Origin: an uncultured Eubacteriales bacterium
GTDB lineage: Bacteria > Bacillota > Clostridia > Lachnospirales > Lachnospiraceae
Direction: 5' to 3'
NCBI GenBank assembly: GCA_902772745.1
Contig: CACYBV010000171.1
Location: 1 to 9,277 of the forward strand
DNA length: 9,277 nt
The notes under the pieces were generated by a model. That model was not told the origin of the DNA. It saw nothing but the letters and a program-made list of their open reading frames with translations, and ran no database searches. Shown here in pieces: positions 6,974 to 9,277 of the stretch. Both the position numbers and the translations under genes were made by a program. Within the stretch, counting starts at the first letter, position 1, and every line of letters starts with the position of its first letter.

Positions 6974-8554
6974 ATGAAGAAATTACTGGCACTCGTTCTC
7001 GCGCTTGCGATGGTATTCGCCCTTGCAGCCTGCAATAAGGCCGACAGCGGATCCACCACTGAAGCCGCGGCGACAGAAGGCGCCGGCGAGACCAAAGCTG
7101 ACACCGAAACCAAGGCCGATACCCAGGCACCGGCAGCAGACGACGGCAATTATCCGACGCTTCGTCTGAACATGACCAGCTTCACCGGCGAACCCCCGGC
7201 ACATGCTCAGGAAGTGCAGGATGCGCTGAATGCCAAGCTGATTGAAAAAGGCGCGGGAGCTAAAATTGAATTCGTATGGGTCGGCTTTGCTGACATGAGA
7301 ACCCAGCTGAACCTGCTCCTTACGGGCGGCGACGATTCTCTGGACATCCTGAATTCGTTCTGGTATGCGCCGATCGGCGAACTCGTAGCGAACGGACAGG
7401 TTGCACCGCTTGACGATCTCCTGAAGTCTGACGGCCAGGACATCCTGAAGCTCTATGAGCCCTACCAGGTCGTTCTGGACTGCGGCAAGGTCAACGGCGT
7501 GATGTACGGTATTCCGACATTTACCGCATGGTCTTCTCCCAACATCTTCCTTTGCTATGAAGCGGAGGCAGAAGGCATCGAAATGAAGAACGTTGATACG
7601 GTTGACCAGATGACCGAAGTCCTGATCAAGCTGAAAGAAAAGAATCCGGATAAGTACTTCGTTCCGGGCGCAACCGAGCCGTACTGGGTTCCGAAGGGAA
7701 TCGACTACCTCGGCGACACCAACTACTGCGGCGTCCTGATGGACTGCACCAAGGATACCACCGTTACCAACTACTATGAATCCGAGTATTTTGTAAACTT
7801 CCTTGACAACGTCAAGATCTGGAAAGAGAAAGAGATCATTTCTCCGGACTCCATGTCGAATAACAACCCGACCCTGATGTCCTTCCAGAACAAGATCACC
7901 TATGGTACCACCGGTTATGGCTACAACATGACCAACACCATTTACGAAGCCAACATGTCTCAGCAGTACGGTGCGAACATCACCGGCTTTGAAGTCGGCG
8001 ACAGACTTCTCACGACCGGCAACATCAACACCTATCTGTTCCATGTTACCTCTTTCTGCAAGGAAAAGGAAGCTGCGATGCGTGTCCTGAACCTGCTGTA
8101 CACGGATGCGGAGATCGCGACCATCTACACCGACGGTGTTCTGGGCGTTACCTACGGCATCAACGACGAAGGCCAGTGCTGCTACGTCAACGGTGCAACC
8201 GATGCGAATTCCGCCGGCTGGTCGGTAGGCTATGCCTATGCGAACCCCAACGACTTCCTGACCCCCACCTGGGATTACCAGCGCAAGGATGCTTACGAAC
8301 TGATGCAGCAGGACAACGCAAATGCCATCCCGTCCCTGGCGCTTGGCTTCACCTGCGACCTTACCCCGGTTGCGGACCAGGCTGCGGCTTGCACGAACGT
8401 TATCGCACAGTATTACAACCCGCTGATGAACGGCGAAGTTGACATCGACGAAGTCCTTCCGCAGTTCCAGCAGGCGCTGCACGATGCAGGCATCGATGCA
8501 ATCATCGCTGAGAAGCAGAAACAGCTTGATGAATGGCTTGCCGCAAAGAAATAA
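6974..8554 (+). CDS. Extracellular solute-binding lipoprotein of a carbohydrate ABC transporter, LplA-like (DUF3502-type C-terminus)
   Basis: This 526-residue lipoprotein captures the transported solute outside the cell and delivers it to the two permeases. The signal peptide is MKK plus a hydrophobic core, ending in the lipobox LAAC with the lipidated Cys at residue 20. A flexible Thr/Ala/Glu-rich linker (about 21-59) contains the tandem repeat ETKADT-ETKADT. The binding domain runs from about 61 to the end; its N-terminal part (residues 63-145) has the usual family 1 pattern. The C-terminal part, GEVDIDEVLPQFQQALHDAG and then AEKQKQLDEWLAAKK, is typical of LplA-like proteins with the DUF3502 domain. 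The ribosome binding site GGAGG (6960-6964) has a 9-base gap to ATG. The gene comes after the permeases and is separated by 224 bp, which allows separate, probably higher, expression. The mature protein has nine further Cys residues, more than usual for an exported protein. Confidence 0.93.
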   Translation: MKKLLALVLALAMVFALAACNKADSGSTTEAAATEGAGETKADTETKADTQAPAADDGNYPTLRLNMTSFTGEPPAHAQEVQDALNAKLIEKGAGAKIEFVWVGFADMRTQLNLLLTGGDDSLDILNSFWYAPIGELVANGQVAPLDDLLKSDGQDILKLYEPYQVVLDCGKVNGVMYGIPTFTAWSSPNIFLCYEAEAEGIEMKNVDTVDQMTEVLIKLKEKNPDKYFVPGATEPYWVPKGIDYLGDTNYCGVLMDCTKDTTVTNYYESEYFVNFLDNVKIWKEKEIISPDSMSNNNPTLMSFQNKITYGTTGYGYNMTNTIYEANMSQQYGANITGFEVGDRLLTTGNINTYLFHVTSFCKEKEAAMRVLNLLYTDAEIATIYTDGVLGVTYGINDEGQCCYVNGATDANSAGWSVGYAYANPNDFLTPTWDYQRKDAYELMQQDNANAIPSLALGFTCDLTPVADQAAACTNVIAQYYNPLMNGEVDIDEVLPQFQQALHDAGIDAIIAEKQKQLDEWLAAKK

Positions 8555-8565
8555 TGTAAACTGAA

Positions 8566-8587
8566 TTATCCGAAAAAGTGCGGATAA
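8566..8587 (+). terminator. Short stem-loop after the binding-protein stop codon
   Basis: TTATCCG (8566-8572) pairs with CGGATAA (8581-8587) around an 8-base loop, 11 bases after the stop. No T-run follows, so it more likely marks a 3' processing or stabilising element than a full terminator. Confidence 0.3.
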
Positions 8588-8592
8588 AGTAC

Positions 8593-8627
8593 GGAGGAAA
8601 CGCTGATGAATAGTCAGCGTTTCCTTC
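8593..8627 (+). promoter_or_regulatory. 14-bp hairpin that encloses a ribosome binding site
   Basis: Bases 8593-8606 (GGAGGAAACGCTGA) pair with 8614-8627 (TCAGCGTTTCCTTC) over 14 consecutive positions, one of them G-U, around a TGAATAG loop. The 5' arm begins with a perfect GGAGG, and an ATG (8606-8608) sits at the loop edge, so the stem would hide the start region of the small ORF at 8606-8644. No T-tract follows. It lies between the binding-protein gene and the esterase gene and could set the relative expression of the two. Confidence 0.5.
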
Positions 8628-8644
8628 ATAAAGAGGAGTTTTGA
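8606..8644 (+). CDS. Possible 12-codon leader peptide (MNSQRFLHKEEF)
   Basis: An ATG with GGAGG (8593-8597) 8 bases upstream opens a 12-codon frame that ends in TGA at 8642-8644, 12 bases before the esterase ATG and touching the esterase ribosome binding site (AAAGGG, 8644-8649). Spacing and strength of the ribosome binding site are good, but a frame this short can arise by chance. If translated, ribosomes would open the hairpin and could couple translation to the esterase. No known leader-peptide family was recognised. Confidence 0.25.
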   Translation: MNSQRFLHKEEF

Positions 8645-8656
8645 AAGGGCTTTTTC

Positions 8657-9277
8657 ATGGCGTTTTATGACATTTCTTTTCGTTCTGAAGTAAATTCCAG
8701 AGTCTCCAATGTAAAGGTCGAGCTGCCGAATGACACGAATGAATACGAAAAGCAGCGGGCCGGCATCGAGCACTACGAGCGGCCGATGAAGGTTTTATAC
8801 CTGCTGCACGGTTATTCGAACGACAACTCGGAATGGGCGAATATGACCTATGTGCGGGACTTCTCACAGCGCTACAATATTGCGATGGTCATGCCCTACG
8901 GAGACCTGAGCTTCTATGTGGACGGGGAAGCGAATACGAACCGCTTCGGGTCCTATATTTTCGAAGAGCTTCCGCAGTACCTGCATAAGTCTCTCGGGCT
9001 TCCTCTGGAGCGGGAGCATAACTTTGTCGGCGGCTGCTCTATGGGCGGTTTCGGTGCGATCCGGGCGGTGTACTATTATCCGGAAAAGTTTGAACGGGCC
9101 TTCGCGATGTCTCCGGCGATGCTCACGGACGGCATGGAGAACATGAGCCCGGAGGACTCGAACCCGATGGCGGATTATTACTATTACCGTCAGACCTTCG
9201 GCGATCCTGCGAAAATCGGAACAAGTGTAAATAATCCGAGATTTTTGCTGAAGGAGCTGAAGCGGACCGGCGGAAGA
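8657..9277 (+). CDS. Esterase, EstA (tributyrin esterase)/esterase D-like family, 3' partial
   Basis: The frame starts at ATG 8657, with AAAGGG 7 bases upstream, and stays open to the end of the window: 207 codons are visible and the C-terminus is missing. The N-terminus MAFYDISFRSEV followed by a strand ending in ELPND matches EstA/tributyrin-esterase proteins. LLHGYSNDNSEW (residues 49-60) is the oxyanion-hole region, and GGCSMGGFGA (125-134) holds the nucleophile Ser128. The catalytic Asp and His would lie beyond the window. There is no signal peptide, so it is probably cytoplasmic, where it would remove short acyl groups (for example acetyl) from imported sugars. It follows the binding-protein gene by 102 bp on the same strand, so membership in the transporter unit is likely but not proven. 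Confidence 0.88.
   Translation, partial: MAFYDISFRSEVNSRVSNVKVELPNDTNEYEKQRAGIEHYERPMKVLYLLHGYSNDNSEWANMTYVRDFSQRYNIAMVMPYGDLSFYVDGEANTNRFGSYIFEELPQYLHKSLGLPLEREHNFVGGCSMGGFGAIRAVYYYPEKFERAFAMSPAMLTDGMENMSPEDSNPMADYYYYRQTFGDPAKIGTSVNNPRFLLKELKRTGGR

Noticed and set aside
6983..8773. A 596-codon open frame on the minus strand opposite the binding-protein gene
   Set aside because: It is antisense to a clear lipoprotein gene with signal peptide, ribosome binding site and family C-terminus. Its translation is rich in Val, Arg and Ile without recognisable domains, as expected for a shadow frame in codon-biased DNA.

Overview
The window looks like chromosomal DNA of an anaerobic Firmicute, most likely a gut or rumen clostridium of the Lachnospiraceae type. 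The reasons are AGGAGG-type ribosome binding sites, a lipoprotein with a Thr/Glu/Ala-rich linker after the lipobox Cys, a YesM/YesN-type two-component pair, and an LplB/YtcP/LplA-type sugar ABC transporter with no ATPase gene. This assignment is inferred from gene style, not from a marker gene.

Layout, left to right. (1) Bases 1-1119 (+) hold the 3' part of an alpha/beta hydrolase with a GMSNG nucleophile motif, fused to a C-terminal domain resembling the copper amine oxidase N-terminal (stalk) domain. (2) Bases 1120-1266 separate two convergent genes and hold a very long hairpin (26-bp arms, 1171-1246). (3) Bases 4607-1267 (-) encode a membrane sensor kinase and an AraC-type response regulator that overlap by ATGA. 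(4) Bases 4608-4919 are a divergent control region with imperfect 29-bp direct repeats, a good TTGACA-17-TATAGA promoter, a 10-bp palindrome and a leader hairpin directly before the next ribosome binding site. (5) Bases 4920-6749 (+) encode two ABC permeases. (6) Bases 6750-6973 hold two strong hairpins and an extended -10 motif. (7) Bases 6974-8554 (+) encode the solute-binding lipoprotein. (8) Bases 8555-8656 hold a 14-bp hairpin that overlaps a possible 12-codon leader ORF. (9) Bases 8657-9277 (+) hold the start of an EstA-like esterase that runs off the window.

A plausible working model is that the sensor kinase detects an extracellular carbohydrate-related signal and the regulator activates the divergent transporter genes. 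The lipoprotein and two permeases then import an oligosaccharide, powered by a shared ATPase encoded elsewhere, and the two esterases remove acyl groups from it. The substrate cannot be read from the sequence. The individual families are known. The least explained parts are the non-coding structures: the 29-bp repeat array, the long convergent hairpin, and the hairpins placed at ribosome binding sites.
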